Positions 6,701 to 7,534 of a stretch of DNA of 7,534 nt are shown one piece after another. Below the pieces are notes generated by a model. That model had not been told where the DNA came from and made no database searches. It was given only the letters and a program-made list of their open reading frames with translations. The position numbers and the translations under genes are program-made. The DNA comes from Anaerolineaceae bacterium (GTDB lineage: Bacteria > Chloroflexota > Anaerolineae > Anaerolineales > Anaerolineaceae). Numbering within the stretch: the first letter of the stretch is position 1; every line of letters starts with the position of its first letter. The stretch covers positions 1 through 7,534 of the forward strand of contig DAIEPS010000084.1 in the NCBI GenBank assembly GCA_027348305.1, given 5' to 3'.

Positions 6701-7485
6701 CCAGCCACCGCAGCAGCCGCCTCTTTTACATTGCGGCTGTCAATGATACCCGCGCCCAGCGCGATGCCCAACAGAAGAAGACCGACCATCACCGCCAGGA
6801 TGAACAGATCACGGTGTTGAGGTTTCTTCCATTCCTTCTGAGTGACATCTCTGATAAAGACAAATGCCAAAAAGATCAGCATTTCGGCTGTAAAAATGAA
6901 TGATGTTTCTTTGGTGCAAAAATACAACGCCAACACAGCGGTATACAGGTAAAGCGTACTGTGTTTACCCTTCTCAAGGTAATGTAGAACTGCGTATAGC
7001 AATATAACGCTGAACAACCCGATGAACGATTCGTTCCGGACGTATCTTCCGTAGAAGAGCATGAAGGGAGAGATCGTGAAGAAGACTCCGGCGAGCAGGG
7101 CGCCCGTTCTGCCGAGGTATCGTTTCCACGCGAACAAGACGAAGATCACAGTAGCAATGCTGAAAACCACAGAGGGGATCCTTGAGCTGAAATCAGAATC
7201 TCCAAACAGCGCATAGGATAGTGCCAGCAGGTGAAACTGCATCGGTCCGTGGGTGACCGGGTCATGGCTGTATCCTTTGCCGAGATAGAGGTCATAAGAA
7301 GGCACGACATGATTGACCTCATCATGGGCCATCGTCCGCACGTCGATCATATAGAAGCGGCTGATCACTGCCAATAAAATGATGATGGCAATTAATAAAT
7401 GTTCAATTTTGAACTTTTCAGCAAAGGGAAAAACCGGTCGATCAAGCCACGATTCTTTTTTGAGTGTTGTATTTGAATTTTCCAT
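3703..7485 (-). CDS. Agl23/TIGR03663-like GT-C membrane glycosyltransferase fused to an NHL beta-propeller
   Basis: A 1260-residue membrane protein. Residues 28-655 hold about 17 hydrophobic helices. The first outer loop has HDEVNH (54-59), with the acidic pair Asp55/Glu56 placed as in GT-C enzymes (PMT, ArnT, oligosaccharyltransferase), followed by GKGYSHDPVTHGPMQF (69-84) and FYGRYVRNESF (144-154). GEKMPWLTVHITLP (530-543) is another motif I associate with the family TIGR03663 (flippase activity-associated Agl23). The likely role is transfer of a sugar from a lipid carrier on the outer face of the membrane; the acceptor is unknown. Residues 450-508 form a charged, Ala/Ser-rich loop, predicted cytoplasmic. 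Residues 656-875 are a soluble domain with YPYWWYFRDYP (710-720). Six NHL repeats follow (876-1156), then about 100 unrecognised residues. An odd helix count would place the C-terminal part outside the cell. The start ATG 7485 has GGGGAG 10 bases upstream. The gene is monocistronic as far as seen and ends at the shared terminator. Confidence 0.85.
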   Translation of the reverse strand: MENSNTTLKKESWLDRPVFPFAEKFKIEHLLIAIIILLAVISRFYMIDVRTMAHDEVNHVVPSYDLYLGKGYSHDPVTHGPMQFHLLALSYALFGDSDFSSRIPSVVFSIATVIFVLFAWKRYLGRTGALLAGVFFTISPFMLFYGRYVRNESFIGLFSVILLYAVLHYLEKGKHSTLYLYTAVLALYFCTKETSFIFTAEMLIFLAFVFIRDVTQKEWKKPQHRDLFILAVMVGLLLLGIALGAGIIDSRNVKEAAAAVAGSGVSSAVAPQLIHIIMLVSVGLAAVTIIGALIFLITGLGWKLIRNIRSFDLLIMTLTLVMPQLIAFPISLFGWNPIDYSQPGLIRTSIVLAVVVVIALAIGLLWKPKLWLINAAIFYAIFTILYTTMFTNGQGFFTGMVGSLGYWLSQQSVNRGTQPWYYYAFIQIPMYEYLAAMGAFLALILALRHNLFSSRPNISPLEQVSLDDIEKEEHEQKLKAQADASSTSEAATPAASASAPETDENPEKVPVLILLMYWAVMSLIAFSVAGEKMPWLTVHITLPMLLAAGFSIGYLVDSLTKQKWNIKSILSLLLIPVLLISFAGVLSTLTGPDKPFAGMELTQLQTTSTFIFSVLALVLSAWGIVVLMKGWQAKEIVKSMVVVFFAIMAVLTARSAYQANYINYDTGKEFLVYAHGAEGPKDVLAQVEDISQRTTGGKDIKVAYIGDALYPYWWYFRDYPNKTWIKEKLNRDLTQYPVVISDDTELDKTRAILNDNYYEFKYIRLVWPMQDYMNQTLKSVWSDLKNPEMLRAIRDIWLNKDYTRYASIKNLTTLTVENWEPSGHIYLFIQKSLVSSIWTYGTVPSAPVVKTDPYAANMTMLTPDLYFGSTGTDNGQFTGAHDLAIGPNGDIYVADARNHRIQRFTADGQFVSTWGSFATVDNGGTAPGGTFNEPWGIAVAPDGSVYVADTWNYRIQKFTADGKFVTMWGTAGTADSPDSFWGPRGIVVNAKGQVLVTDTGNNRVVVYDANGGFLSQFGVNGMNQGEFDEPVGLAIDKDGLLYVADTWNQRIQVFQPLSDGISYGYLREWSVSAWEGQSVNNKPYIDVDKNGHVFVTDPDAYRVLEFDNTGNFIRGWGDYSSGIDGFGKPIGIAVDAEGRVWVSDAENGYMLRFTMPQESGSPVNQTLPAIPASTSPLTFNMTTGMVDGPLGVAVYHLSADGTQWVPIVPDGIAVLVPAGAQPTLSATGEWVLLNADGTLAFQWQPDVLLWISSLETQPTK
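4018..4860 (-). repeat. Six NHL repeats within the glycosyltransferase (beta-propeller)
   Basis: Six copies of a roughly 40-residue unit are centred on G-x-x-x-x-P-x-G-I-A-V-x-x-D-G-x-V-Y-V-A-D-T-x-N-x-R-I-Q-x-F. They begin near residues 876, 928, 978, 1025, 1078 and 1122. Copies 1, 2 and 4 are the closest (DIYVADARNHRIQRF, SVYVADTWNYRIQKF, LLYVADTWNQRIQVF). Copies 5 and 6 are more diverged (HVFVTDPDAYRVLEF, RVWVSDAENGYMLRF). Six copies match the six-bladed NHL propeller fold. Similarity shows in the DNA too, for example CCACATA recurring at 4358, 4645 and 4807. Confidence 0.85.
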
Positions 7486-7495
7486 TTTGAATCAT

Positions 7496-7501
7496 CTCCC
7501 C
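7496..7501 (-). promoter_or_regulatory. Shine-Dalgarno of the glycosyltransferase gene
   Basis: The minus strand reads GGGGAG, 10 bases before ATG 7485, which supports that start. The remaining upstream bases to the window edge (7502-7534) show no convincing -10/-35 pair, so the promoter probably lies beyond the window or the gene is downstream in an operon. Confidence 0.55.
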
Positions 7502-7534
7502 AAGCGACTTTCCTATGCCATAGCCTTTTTTAGA

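Noticed and set aside
7513..7530. Palindrome CTATGCCATAG followed by a T run, as a terminator
   Set aside because: The stem is only 5 bp and AT-rich, too weak for Rho-independent termination; no gene visibly ends there.

Overview
The window looks like chromosomal DNA from a bacterium of the phylum Chloroflexota, most likely the class Anaerolineae. This is inferred from protein style: a ClpB-like chaperone, a very large Agl23-type membrane glycosyltransferase carrying NHL repeats, moderate GC content, and mixed Shine-Dalgarno and apparently leaderless starts. No rRNA, tRNA, CRISPR array, insertion sequence or prophage module is visible. Coding density is high and all gene borders make sense.

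Layout. Positions 1-870 (minus strand) hold the first 290 codons of a ClpB-type AAA+ disaggregase; the rest lies off the left edge. A 96-base gap contains a strong extended -10 promoter for it. Upstream on the same strand is nagA (967-2139), a complete N-acetylglucosamine-6-phosphate deacetylase. nagA is divergent from a plus-strand GNAT-type acetyltransferase (2227-3216). The short gap between them holds a textbook -35/-10 promoter for nagA whose predicted transcript would begin exactly at the ATG. The GNAT gene is followed after 52 bases by a small four-helix membrane protein of the phage-holin-4-2/YvlD-like family (3269-3652). A strong 14-bp hairpin with T tracts on both sides (3658-3691) then separates this rightward pair from a leftward gene that fills the rest of the window (3703-7485).

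That last gene encodes a 1260-residue protein. Its parts are about 17 transmembrane helices with an HDE motif in the first outer loop (GT-C, Agl23/TIGR03663-like), a large soluble domain, a six-repeat NHL beta-propeller and an unrecognised C-terminal domain.

The genes do not form an obvious single pathway. Protein quality control (clpB), amino-sugar recycling (nagA), an acyl transfer enzyme of unknown substrate, a small membrane protein and an envelope glycosyltransferase sit next to each other. The most unusual items are the glycosyltransferase/NHL-propeller fusion, the apparently leaderless nagA, the GNAT protein with a second degenerate GNAT-like half, and the Phe-for-Tyr pore loop in ClpB. 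I saw no clear new multi-gene defence or mobile system.
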